Both the position numbers and the translations under genes were made by a program. The notes beneath the pieces are model-generated. The model saw only the letters and a program-made list of their open reading frames with translations. It was not told the origin of the DNA and searched no databases. Of a stretch of DNA of 64,000 nucleotides, positions 30,516-38,261 are shown piece after piece (position 1 is the stretch's first letter; the number at the start of each line of letters is the position of its first letter). The stretch lies in contig NZ_CP066831.1 of the NCBI RefSeq assembly GCF_016598615.1, forward strand, positions 6,324,001 to 6,388,000, written 5' to 3'. Source of the DNA: Streptomyces liliifuscus (GTDB lineage Bacteria > Actinomycetota > Actinomycetes > Streptomycetales > Streptomycetaceae).

Positions 30516-30575
30516 GCCCCGGCCAGGCAAGGACCGCCCCGGCCAGGCACGGCCCGCCCCGGCCAAGTACGGGCA
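30516..30575. repeat. Three tandem copies of a 20-bp GCCCCGGCCAGGCA repeat
   Basis: Units 30516-30535, 30536-30555 and 30556-30575 begin GCCCCGGCCAGGCAAGGACC, GCCCCGGCCAGGCACGGCCC and GCCCCGGCCAAGTACGGGCA. They lie downstream of the fumarylacetoacetase stop. Function is unknown; the number of copies may vary between strains. Confidence 0.7.
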
Positions 30576-30626
30576 AGCCCGCCTACGCGCCCGCCGCGTT
30601 GCCGGACGCGCCCGCGGGGCAGACGG

Positions 30627-31898
30627 CTACGCGCCCGCCACGACCCGCCCGCTCACCTCGCCAAGACCCACCCGCGTGCCATGCGGCCCAGGAGCCCACG
30701 CGGTCAGCGTCACCGTGTCCCCGTCCTCCAGGAACGTCCGCTTGCCGTCCGGCAGTTCGAGGGTGTCGCGCCCGTTCCAGGTCAGCTCCAGAAGGGAGCC
30801 CCGCTCGTTGTCCGAGGCCCCGCTCACGGTGCCCGACCCGTACAGATCACCCGTGCGCAGCGACGCGCCGTTCACCGTCATGTGGGCCAGCTGCTGGGCG
30901 GCCGTCCAGTACATGGTCGAGAAGGGCGGCTCGGAGACGACGTGGCCGTTGATCGCGACGGAGATACGCAGGTCGTAGCCGCCGGGGTCCTCCGAGGCGT
31001 CGGAGGCGTCGTCCAGATACGGCAGCAGCGGATGCGTACGGGTCGGGGGCGCGACCCGGGCGTCGTCCAGGGCGTCGAGCGGGGTGATCCAGGCCGACAC
31101 CGAGGTGGCGAAGGACTTGCCGAGGAACGGGCCGAGGGGGACGTACTCCCAGGCCTGGAGGTCGCGAGCGGACCAGTCGTTGAGGAGGCAGAGCCCGAAG
31201 ACGTGGTCGCGGAAGCCGCTCAGCGGCACGGCCGTGCCCATCGCGGAGGGCGTGCCGACCACGAAGCCGACCTCCGCCTCGATGTCCAGCCGGACGGACG
31301 GCCCGAAGACAGGCGCCGGGTCGGCCGGGGCCTTGCGCTGGCCCGAGGGGCGTACGACCTCGGTCCCGGAGACCACGACGGTGCCCGACCTGCCGTGGTA
31401 ACCGATCGGCAGGTGCTTCCAGTTGGGGGTGAGGGAGTCCTCGGCGTCGGGGCGGAAGATCTGGCCGACGTTACGGGCGTGGTTCTCGGAGGCGTAGAAG
31501 TCGACGTAGTCGGCGACCTCGAAGGGGAGGTGGAGTGTCACCTCGGAGAGCGGGTGCAGCAGGGGCGCGATCGTCTCGCGGTGCGCCGGCACGGTCACCC
31601 ACGCCGTGATCGCGCGCCGCACGTCCGACCACGCCGTGCGGCCGGCCGCGAGCAGTGGGTTCAGCGAGGGACGGGCGAGCAGCGCGGCGTACGGGGAGCC
31701 GAGTTCCACGGCGGCGGCCCCCGCGTCCAGCACGTGGTCGCCCAGCCGAACGCCCACGCTCCGCCGGCCGGAGTCGCTGTTGGACTTGCCGTCGGACCCG
31801 CTGTCGGATCCGGTGCCGGGCCCGCCAAGGGAGAACACGCCGTACGGAAGATTGTGCGGGCCGAAGGGATCGCCCTCGGGGACATCGAAGGGGGGCAT
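30627..31898 (-). CDS. fahA: Fumarylacetoacetase
   Basis: A 423-residue hydrolase that splits fumarylacetoacetate to fumarate and acetoacetate, the last step of tyrosine and homogentisate breakdown. It starts with the family N-terminal segment PFDVPEGDPFGPHNLPYGVFS. The catalytic domain has EVTLHLPFEVADYVDFYASENHARNVG, LKHLPIGYHGR-type YHGRSGTVVVSG, DIEAEVGFVVG with metal-binding acidic residues, LLNDWSARDLQAWEYVPLGPFLGKSFATSVSAWI and TGDLYGSGTVSG. An unusual Ser/Gly/Asp-rich insert lies at residues about 29-45. Homogentisate dioxygenase and maleylacetoacetate isomerase are not nearby. Upstream direct repeats (31967-32021) may be its operator. Confidence 0.92.
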   Translation of the reverse strand: MPPFDVPEGDPFGPHNLPYGVFSLGGPGTGSDSGSDGKSNSDSGRRSVGVRLGDHVLDAGAAAVELGSPYAALLARPSLNPLLAAGRTAWSDVRRAITAWVTVPAHRETIAPLLHPLSEVTLHLPFEVADYVDFYASENHARNVGQIFRPDAEDSLTPNWKHLPIGYHGRSGTVVVSGTEVVRPSGQRKAPADPAPVFGPSVRLDIEAEVGFVVGTPSAMGTAVPLSGFRDHVFGLCLLNDWSARDLQAWEYVPLGPFLGKSFATSVSAWITPLDALDDARVAPPTRTHPLLPYLDDASDASEDPGGYDLRISVAINGHVVSEPPFSTMYWTAAQQLAHMTVNGASLRTGDLYGSGTVSGASDNERGSLLELTWNGRDTLELPDGKRTFLEDGDTVTLTAWAPGPHGTRVGLGEVSGRVVAGA

Positions 31899-31966
31899 GG
31901 GGTGCTGCCTCGCTTTCCGTGTGGGTGGGGCACACGTTACGGGGGAGTTGCCCTTCTTGGGCAGTG

Positions 31967-32021
31967 TCTAAAGGGTTCGCAATGTCCGTTCTAAAGGGTG
32001 CGCAAGAGTTCGCAATGTCCG
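31967..32021. promoter_or_regulatory. Interleaved direct repeats upstream of fahA
   Basis: TCTAAAGGGT occurs at 31967-31976 and 31990-31999; GTTCGCAATGTCCG occurs at 31975-31988 and 32008-32021. Both pairs lie 70-125 bases upstream of the fahA start in a divergent gap with the ATP-grasp gene. Such exact repeats in this position suggest binding by a regulator; on the minus strand they hold TTGCGA and TTTAGA words that could be promoter elements. Confidence 0.55.
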
Positions 32022-32110
32022 ATTGGGGCCCGGGTCGGAGTGGTTGATTCCGGCTTAGCGTCCATTCGGGGGACACGGGCGAGTTGGGTCCGCGTCCGTA
32101 GGGGGGACAC

Positions 32111-33400
32111 GTGGGGGGACCCGTGGCCAGAAGCTCCGCAGGCATGCCTTCCGGCGTGCCTTTCGACCTGGACCGGGAAGTGCCGGGCCTGATCGTGAAG
32201 TTCGGCGACTACCCGCTGCACCACGGCGGAGTGGGCGCGATCCGCAGCCTCGGGCGCCTGGGCGTACCGATGTACGCGATCACGGAGGACCGGTACACGC
32301 CCGCCGCCGCCTCGCGGCATCTGCGGCAGGCGTTCGTCTGGCCGACCACGGGCACGGAGCGGCCGGAGCGGCTCGTCGAGGGGCTGCTGCGCGTCGGGCG
32401 CCGGATCGGCCGGCCCACCGTGCTGATCCCGACCGACGAGGAGGCCGCGGTGCTGATCGCCGAGCACCAGGCGGAACTCGCGGACCGCTTCCTGTTTCCC
32501 GGAGTGGACGCCGGCCTTCCGCGCCGCCTCGCCAGCAAGCAGGGTCTGCACGAACTCTGCCTGGAGCACGGCATACCCAGCCCGGAGTCCGCCTGCCCGG
32601 AGTCGTACGAGGAGATCGAGGACTTCGCGGCGAAGGCGGCCTTCCCGCTCGTGGCCAAGAACTGCGAGGCCTTCGTGCGCCGCTCGCGCCCGGCCGTGAG
32701 CGGGACGACCCGGATCGCGACCCGCGACGGGCTGCTCGCGCTCGCGCGCGGCTGGGGCGAGCACCCCGGGGTGATCCTCCAGGAGTATCTGCCCAGGGAG
32801 GACGCCGAGGACTGGATCGTGCACGCCTACTTCGACGCCGACTCGACGCCGCTCGCCATGTTCACCGGCGTCAAGGTCCGCTCCTGGCCGCCGCACGCGG
32901 GGATGACGGCGAACGCGTACGTGGTCGACAATCCGGAACTCGCGGACATCGCGGCGCGTTTCATCAAACAGATCGGCTTCAGCGGCGTCGTCGACCTCGA
33001 CCTGCGCTTCGACCGGCGCGACGGCCGCTACAAACTGCTCGACTTCAACCCGCGGATGGGCGCGCAGTTCCGGCTCTTCGAGAGCGAGTCGGGCATCGAC
33101 GTCGTCCGTGCCATGCATCTGGACCTGACCGGCCGCACCGTTCCGGAGGGGGAACAGCTCGCGGGCCGGCGGTACATCGTGGAGAACATCGACCTGCCCG
33201 CCCTGCTCGCGTACCGCCGCAGCGGCTACACGACACCGCACGCCCCCGCCCACGCGAGCGGCACGGAGCTGGCGTGGCTGGCGGCGGACGATCTGCGGCC
33301 GTTCTTCACCATGCTCGCGCGCTTCGTACGGCCCGGAGTGAAGCACATGTACCAGCTGTGGCGGACCAACCGCCGGAGTGCCCGCGCGACCGCGGGTTGA
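32111..33400 (+). CDS. ATP-grasp domain protein (carboxylate-amine ligase-like)
   Basis: A 429-residue protein of the ATP-grasp superfamily. VLIPTDEEAAVLIAEHQAEL ends the first domain; FPLVAKNCEAFVRRSRPAVSGTTRIATR is the ATP-binding lid region, VILQEYLPREDAEDWIVHAYFDADSTP the base-binding strand, and GVVDLDLRFDRRDGRYKLLDFNPRMGAQFRLFES has the metal-binding D/N-P-R residues. These enzymes join a carboxylate to an amine or similar through an acyl phosphate. GTG at 32111 has the SD AGGGGGGAC; GTG at 32123 is an alternative. It is followed 75 bases later by an FAD oxidoreductase. Substrate not known. Confidence 0.82.
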   Translation: MGGPVARSSAGMPSGVPFDLDREVPGLIVKFGDYPLHHGGVGAIRSLGRLGVPMYAITEDRYTPAAASRHLRQAFVWPTTGTERPERLVEGLLRVGRRIGRPTVLIPTDEEAAVLIAEHQAELADRFLFPGVDAGLPRRLASKQGLHELCLEHGIPSPESACPESYEEIEDFAAKAAFPLVAKNCEAFVRRSRPAVSGTTRIATRDGLLALARGWGEHPGVILQEYLPREDAEDWIVHAYFDADSTPLAMFTGVKVRSWPPHAGMTANAYVVDNPELADIAARFIKQIGFSGVVDLDLRFDRRDGRYKLLDFNPRMGAQFRLFESESGIDVVRAMHLDLTGRTVPEGEQLAGRRYIVENIDLPALLAYRRSGYTTPHAPAHASGTELAWLAADDLRPFFTMLARFVRPGVKHMYQLWRTNRRSARATAG

Positions 33401-33475
33401 GGGGCCTGTCCGACCAAGAACGAGCAGTACGCGAGCAGTACGTACGGCGAAGCAGCGTCCTGGGGAGGGGACTTC

Positions 33476-34738
33476 GTGATGGAGCCGGTGGCAGTGATCG
33501 GTGCCGGGCCCTTCGGCCTGTCCACCGCCGCGCATCTGCGAGCGCGCGGCATTCCGGTACGGGTGTTCGGTGAGCCCATGGTGAGCTGGCGCGCTCACAT
33601 GCCTGAGGGGATGCTTCTGAAGTCGACCCCGGCCGCCTCGAACATCGACGCCCCGCAGCGCGGGCACAACCTCGTCGACTACTGCGACGCGGCCGGCATC
33701 CGCCGACTCGTCACGGACGAGGACATCGTCCCGGTCGAGACGTTCGTCGCGTACGGGGAGTGGTTCCGGCAGAAGCTCGTGCCGGACCTGGAGCGGGTGC
33801 GGGTCGTCTCGGTCGACCGGCGCGGCCATCAGGGGGACACCGGGCGGATCGGTCAACGGGGTGGCCCAGGGGGCGGTCGGCGCGGCCCGGCGGGCTTCGA
33901 ACTCAAGCTGGACTCCGGGGAGTTGTTCACCGCTCGGGCGGTCGTCGTCGCGACAGGGCTGTCCGGGCTGGCATATCTGCCGCCCGAGCTGGCCGCGGCC
34001 GCGCCCGACGGACCGACCCCCACGGGGCCCGTCTCGCACAGTTCGCAGCTCCACGACCTGTCCCGGTTCTCCGGCAAGGAGCTGATCGTCGTGGGGGCGG
34101 GCCAGTCCGCCCTGGAGACGGCGGCGCTCGCGGCTGAGGCGGGCGCGCAGGTGCGCGTGGTGGCGCGCGGCAAGGGATCGGTCGCCTTCGGCGCGCCCCC
34201 CTGGACGCAGCCGAGGCTGCGCCCCGGGTCGCCCTTCGGACGGGCCTGGTCGCTGTGGGCACTCAGCTACTACCCCCACCCGTACCGCCATCTGCCGCCG
34301 CAGGCCCGGCACTTCCTCGTCCGCCGGGTGCTCGGCCCGCTCGGCGCCTGGTGGCTGCGGGAGCGGTTCGAGGGGACGGTGCGGGTGAGCGAGGTGTCGC
34401 GGATCGTCCGCTCCGGATCGGAGGGTGGCCATCCGGCCCTCGCCGTCCGGACCCTCGACGGACGCGTCGAGGAACTCTCCGCGGACCACGTCGTCGCCGC
34501 GACCGGATACCGCGTCGATCTCGCGGCGATGGACTTCCTCGGGCACGAACTGCGTACGGAGCTGGCGGTGAGCCGGGGGACACCGAAGCTGGGCGCCGGG
34601 TTCAGGTCCTCCGTACCCGGGCTGTACTTCACGGGGCTGCCGGCGGCGGCTTCGTACGGGCCCGTGATGCGGTTCGTGTGCGGCACGGAGTTCGCCTCAC
34701 CGAGGCTGGTCCGGCATCTGGTGGGGGCGCGCGGCTGA
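33476..34738 (+). CDS. FAD/NAD(P)-dependent oxidoreductase (N-hydroxylase-like)
   Basis: About 420 residues. VAVIGAGPFGLSTAAHLRARGIPVRVFGEPM binds FAD; ELIVVGAGQSALETAALAAEAGAQVRVVARGKG is a second GxGxxA Rossmann fold for NADPH; DHVVAATGYRVDLAAMDFL and SVPGLYFTGLPAAASYGPVMRFVCGTEFA are late motifs. Domain order is that of lysine/ornithine N-monooxygenases and flavin monooxygenases. A Gly/Arg-rich insert lies near residues 120-145. It shares an operon with the ATP-grasp gene upstream; SD GGGAGGGGA precedes GTG 33476 and ATG 33479. Substrate unknown. Confidence 0.82.
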   Translation: MMEPVAVIGAGPFGLSTAAHLRARGIPVRVFGEPMVSWRAHMPEGMLLKSTPAASNIDAPQRGHNLVDYCDAAGIRRLVTDEDIVPVETFVAYGEWFRQKLVPDLERVRVVSVDRRGHQGDTGRIGQRGGPGGGRRGPAGFELKLDSGELFTARAVVVATGLSGLAYLPPELAAAAPDGPTPTGPVSHSSQLHDLSRFSGKELIVVGAGQSALETAALAAEAGAQVRVVARGKGSVAFGAPPWTQPRLRPGSPFGRAWSLWALSYYPHPYRHLPPQARHFLVRRVLGPLGAWWLRERFEGTVRVSEVSRIVRSGSEGGHPALAVRTLDGRVEELSADHVVAATGYRVDLAAMDFLGHELRTELAVSRGTPKLGAGFRSSVPGLYFTGLPAAASYGPVMRFVCGTEFASPRLVRHLVGARG

Positions 34739-35049
34739 ACGGAACCTCCGCTTCGTGCGCGTACGCATCGACGCGTCGTTGAAGCCGCCGAGCGGCCGCG
34801 AAGGCCGTGCGCGAGCCGTGTCCACGGGGCGAGGCCGGGCACGGGGAGGCGGGGCCGAGAGCGGGCGAGGGGCCGGTTGACCGGGGGCTCGGGAGCAGGG
34901 CGGCCATGGTCAACTGCTCCTCGGCGCCTGCGATTTGCCTCCGGGCGGCCGACGGATGGTGCCGACGGGCACCCCTGTGCCTGACGAGATACCGGACGAC
35001 GTCCGGTTCCCGTCGAGTCGTTGGGGCGTTCGATCCGTATTCTCTGATC
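34739..35049. other. Intergenic region before the HAD gene
   Basis: 311 bases with no supportable gene. G/C-rich, with short inverted words (GAGCGGCCGCGAAGGCC) that may form a weak terminator for the upstream pair. The last 35 bases carry the HAD promoter -10. I see nothing else. Confidence 0.45.
35038..35043 (+). promoter_or_regulatory. Likely -10 box of a leaderless HAD transcript
   Basis: TATTCT ends six bases before the ATG at 35050, so transcription would begin at or next to the start codon. No SD precedes the ATG, which fits a leaderless message; no clear -35 is visible. Confidence 0.45.
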
Positions 35050-35865
35050 ATGGCCGCACCGATTGCATATTCACTCATCGCCACTGACCTGGACGGGACG
35101 TTGTTGCGAGGCGACGACACCCTGTCGGACCGGTCACGCGCCGCGCTGGCGATGGCAATCGGGAGAGGTGCCAGGCACCTCGTGGTGACGGGGCGCCCGG
35201 CACCACGCGTACGCCCCCTGCTGGACGAACTGGGCAGCCAGGGACTGGCGGTGTGCGGTCAGGGGGCGCAGCTGTACGACGCCGGCGCCGAGCGCATGGT
35301 CTGGTCGGTCACCCTCGACCGCGAGCTGGCCGAGACGGCGCTCGGCAAGATCGAGGCGGAGGTCGGGGACGTGTACGCCGCGGTCGACCAGGACGGGGTC
35401 GACGGACTCACGCTCATCGAGCCGGGGTACGAGATGCCGCACCCGACACTCCCAGCGGTCCGCGTCCTGCGTCGCGACGACCTGTGGACGGAACCCATCA
35501 GCAAGGTGCTGCTGCGCCATCCCCTGCTGTCCGACGACGAGTTGGCGTCCGCGGCCCGCGGAGCGGTCGGTTCCCTCGCCACGGTCACGATGTCAGGACC
35601 CGGCACAGTCGAACTCCAGCCATGTGGCGTGACCAAGGCGACGGGGCTCGCCCTGGCGGCCGAACATCTCGGCCTCACCCCCGCCACAACGATCGCCTTC
35701 GGTGACATGCCCAACGACATCCCGATGTTCGACTGGGCGGCCCACGGCGTCGCGATGGCCAACGCGCACCCCGAACTCCGGGCGGTGGCCGACGAGGTGA
35801 CCCTGTCGAACGAGGACGACGGGATCGCGGTGGTACTGGAACGGCTCTTCGGCCCGCGGCCCTAG
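35050..35865 (+). CDS. HAD-superfamily hydrolase (Cof type)
   Basis: A 271-residue phosphatase. ATDLDGTLLRGDDTLSDRSRAALA has the nucleophile and acid Asp of motif I (DxD); RHLVVTGRPAPRVRPLLDELG is motif II; KATGLALAAEHLGLTPATTIAFGDMPNDIPMFDWA gives the motif III Lys and motif IV GDxxND. The middle cap is of the C2b (Cof) kind. It would dephosphorylate a small cytosolic substrate such as a sugar phosphate. The start ATG 35050 lies next to a -10 box; upstream in-frame sequence lacks similarity. Confidence 0.85.
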   Translation: MAAPIAYSLIATDLDGTLLRGDDTLSDRSRAALAMAIGRGARHLVVTGRPAPRVRPLLDELGSQGLAVCGQGAQLYDAGAERMVWSVTLDRELAETALGKIEAEVGDVYAAVDQDGVDGLTLIEPGYEMPHPTLPAVRVLRRDDLWTEPISKVLLRHPLLSDDELASAARGAVGSLATVTMSGPGTVELQPCGVTKATGLALAAEHLGLTPATTIAFGDMPNDIPMFDWAAHGVAMANAHPELRAVADEVTLSNEDDGIAVVLERLFGPRP

Positions 35866-35890
35866 CTCCGCGTCGCCGAGAAGGCGCGGC

Positions 35891-35942
35891 ACCGGGCGGG
35901 CCCGCGGAGAGGTGGGTTCCCCTCGTCGCGGGCCCGCCCGGT
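35891..35942. terminator. Strong hairpin between convergent HAD and transglycosylase genes
   Basis: ACCGGGCGGGCCCGCG (35891-35906) pairs perfectly with CGCGGGCCCGCCCGGT (35927-35942). The 20-base loop itself can form a small GAGG/CCTC stem. It sits between convergent genes and can stop both transcripts. Confidence 0.85.
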
Positions 35943-35998
35943 ACAGGTTCGCGGTACCGGCCCGCCCGGTACCGGCGGCCTGTTCGCCGTCGGCCCGC

Positions 35999-36742
35999 TC
36001 AGTAGGCCCCGAAGACGTTGTCGATCGAGCCGTACCTCGCGGCGGCGTAGTTGCACGCCGCCGTGATGTTGGCGACCGGGTCGAAGGGGTCCATCGAGGT
36101 GCCGGCCACGTGGTACGCGTTGAAGGTCGGGTCGATGGTCTGGAGGAGCCCCTTCGACGGCGTACCGGCCGCGGCGTTGGAGTCCCAGTTGTTCATGGCC
36201 TGCGGGTTGCCCGACGACTCGCGCATGACATTGCGGTAGATGCCGTCGTACGACCCCGGGATGCCCTGCTGGGCCATGATGTCCAGCGACTCCTTGATCC
36301 AGCCGTCGAGGTCGTTCGTGTACGTCTTCGCGGCGGCGGGGGTGACGGCGGACGCGGTGGTCGCCTTGGTCGCCGTGGCCTTCTTCGCCGAGGTCTGGGC
36401 GTTCTTCGTGCCGACCGTCAGCTTGAGGCCCGGGCGGATGACCGCCGGGTCGTTGCCGATGACCGCGCGGTTGGCCTTGTACAGGTTCTGCCAGCCGCCG
36501 CTCGTGGAGTGCTTCTTGGCGATCTTGGTCAGGGTGTCGCCCGCGACCACCTTGTACGTGACGAGCGAGACCTGCGGGACCGCGGACGGTGCGGCCTGGG
36601 CGGTCTGCGTCGGCTGTGCGGCGTGGGCGCCGGTGGCCCCCACGAGGGGGAGCGCGAGCGCGGCTCCGCCGGTTCCCGCGGCGACGATGCCACGCGTGAG
36701 GGTGTTCATTCTGGGGCGGCGGTGCTTGCCTCGTGCGGCCAT
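35999..36742 (-). CDS. Secreted LysM plus SLT-type lytic transglycosylase
   Basis: A 247-residue exported cell-wall enzyme. A basic start (ARGKHRRPRMNTLTRG) and hydrophobic run ending GATGAHAAQ form the signal peptide. TYKVVAGDTLTKIAKKHS to NPAVIRPGLKLTV-like IRPGLKLTV is one LysM domain (about 65-115), which binds glycan. The C-terminal SLT-like domain has the catalytic Glu in YRNVMRESSGNPQAMNNWD and SKGLLQTIDPTFNAYH. It would cleave glycan strands during growth or germination. A c-di-AMP riboswitch lies directly upstream, and SD GAGAGGAA precedes the ATG. Confidence 0.9.
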   Translation of the reverse strand: MAARGKHRRPRMNTLTRGIVAAGTGGAALALPLVGATGAHAAQPTQTAQAAPSAVPQVSLVTYKVVAGDTLTKIAKKHSTSGGWQNLYKANRAVIGNDPAVIRPGLKLTVGTKNAQTSAKKATATKATTASAVTPAAAKTYTNDLDGWIKESLDIMAQQGIPGSYDGIYRNVMRESSGNPQAMNNWDSNAAAGTPSKGLLQTIDPTFNAYHVAGTSMDPFDPVANITAACNYAAARYGSIDNVFGAY

Positions 36743-36756
36743 GGCGCGTTTCCTCT

Positions 36757-36905
36757 CCGACGCCTGCGAGGTGAGCTGTCGGGTTCGGGCGGGAGCTGCC
36801 CGGCCGCATGCTGCACGCGGCTTCACCCCGAGCCGTTCCGGAATCCGGACCGGCGGCCTACCTGGGTCCCCCGCTCCTGCCGTACGCGAGTGAATGGGTG
36901 GTTGG
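36757..36905 (-). promoter_or_regulatory. c-di-AMP (ydaO-yuaA) riboswitch
   Basis: Read on the minus strand, the leader has the conserved blocks of the ydaO aptamer in order: GGGGGACCCA (36863-36872), GGGGTGAA (36822-36829), CCCGAACCCGACAGCTCACC and then TCGCAGGCG near the 3' end (about 36761-36790). In Streptomyces and Bacillus this aptamer binds c-di-AMP and lowers expression of cell-wall hydrolases. The aptamer ends about 15 bases before the ATG, so no terminator hairpin fits between them; control may act on ribosome access. The 5' boundary is approximate. Confidence 0.88.
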
Positions 36906-37267
36906 GATCTCCGGGCGGCGGCAGGATTAGGCGGTCCATCCGGAGTGACGTGAACGTATGCGAGAGCACATGCCGTGAACAAGCCCAGAATTCACATCGC
37001 GATGTCATTTGCCTGTTCGGGACGGATGGGAATTCTTGATCCATTCGGAAGGCGAAGTTCAACTTGCTTTGAGCAAAGGTGAATCGACCGGCCGGGCAAA
37101 GTGACCGTCCGGGACGGACGTGACTCAATTCACTGGCACAGGTGGGGAATTAAGTGCTTCATGTGCTTAATGTGGGCAAGTCGGGCGGAGTCTGGATGTC
37201 CGCCCAGTCGACATAAGGGACTACTTGTCCAGATATGTTCTCGCCGCTCTTCGGGATTCCGGAGAGT
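36906..37267. other. AT-richer control region upstream of the riboswitch
   Basis: No gene is seen. G+C is much lower than around it, especially 36955-37160. It contains CCGTCC-G-GGACGG (37105-37117) and ATTAAG at 37149-37154 with the inverted CTTAAT at 37166-37171 (11-base gap). It probably holds the promoter of the transglycosylase gene and perhaps regulator sites. Confidence 0.5.
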
Positions 37268-38188
37268 TCAGTCCTCCGGGTTCCAGAGGGTCAGCACCTC
37301 ACGCAGTTTCTGCCGATGGCTGTCGATCCAGTTCCCGGGAAGATCGACGGGGACGCACACGGTGGCCATGGAAATCGTGTCGTCCTCCACGATCACCTCT
37401 GGGCAATCCCGTTCTCCCGTGAGCCGAATGGAAATCGACGGGCCTCGCTCCACCGTCATCCAGGAGATGTCCTCGCCGCGATGCAATGCGGCGTCCAGGG
37501 CGTTCCCCCAGGTCTCAAGTCGGCGGCGCCACAGAGAGAGTTCGAGGCGGCCGCTGACGAAAGGCGTCTCAACGACGATCTCGGCAGCGAGGCCCGCCAC
37601 CATCCGCGGGTGCCGGCCGAGGACCGTGATCCTGACGGAATTGCCCTCCTCGTCGGCGAGGAGCGCGAGGTCCGTCGGGCCGGTGCGGTGGTCGGCCGGG
37701 AGGTCGGCGTCGCAGAGGGCACAGACGAAGTGGGCGTCCTGTACGGAGTTCCACCCGGCGCAGGACGGACAGCGGCGGTAGGTGATCGGGTGGGTGTAGC
37801 CACCGGTTCCGGCGTCTGTGCGGTCGATGCCCACGCGGGTGAGGGCCGCCGCGAGCGACCGCCACGACTCGGGGTCGGGGCAGTAGCCGGTGGACTGGTT
37901 GCTCGCGTACGTGATCTCCCAGCCGGAGGCGGCCCGAGCGAAGCCCAACTCCCCGGCGGCGCGCACCGGTTTCCCGTCCGCGCAGGCCACGTGTTCGGAG
38001 CGGCGTGGAGCCAGGCGCAGGGTCATGGAGGCGTCGACGACGAAGGTGAACGGCTCGGCGAGCTCGTCGGCGGGGCGGACGGACAGGAAGGCGTCGAGGT
38101 CGGCCGGGGTCCGGATCCGGGCGCCGCCCCCGCCAGGCCGGACGGCCTCCCTTATGTCATCGGGCCCCACATAAGCGTATGCGGTCAT
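37268..38188 (-). CDS. Hypothetical protein: zinc-ribbon-bearing N-terminal module plus DUF5959-like C terminus
   Basis: A 306-residue cytoplasmic protein of unknown function. Residues 1-175 (AYVGPDDIREAVRP, TPADLDAFLSVRPADELAEPFTFVVDASMTLRLAPRRSEHVAC, WEITYASNQSTGYCPDPESW) match a conserved Streptomyces hypothetical type and end in a possible zinc ribbon, RCPSCAGWNSV then FVCALCDADLP (two C-x2-C pairs). Residues about 190-306 (GNSVRITVLGRHP, LAAEIVVETPFVSGRLELSLW, SISIRLTG, TVCVPVDLPGNWIDSHRQKLREVL) look like DUF5959. Each module usually occurs alone, so this may be a fusion. The start ATG 38188 follows the first good frame. Confidence 0.65.
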   Translation of the reverse strand: MTAYAYVGPDDIREAVRPGGGGARIRTPADLDAFLSVRPADELAEPFTFVVDASMTLRLAPRRSEHVACADGKPVRAAGELGFARAASGWEITYASNQSTGYCPDPESWRSLAAALTRVGIDRTDAGTGGYTHPITYRRCPSCAGWNSVQDAHFVCALCDADLPADHRTGPTDLALLADEEGNSVRITVLGRHPRMVAGLAAEIVVETPFVSGRLELSLWRRRLETWGNALDAALHRGEDISWMTVERGPSISIRLTGERDCPEVIVEDDTISMATVCVPVDLPGNWIDSHRQKLREVLTLWNPED

Positions 38189-38261
38189 GGGGTCCCTGCA
38201 CACGCGATTGAGGTCGTGTGGCCCATGTACGCGTTCGCCGTCATGCGGGGAGCGTACGAGT

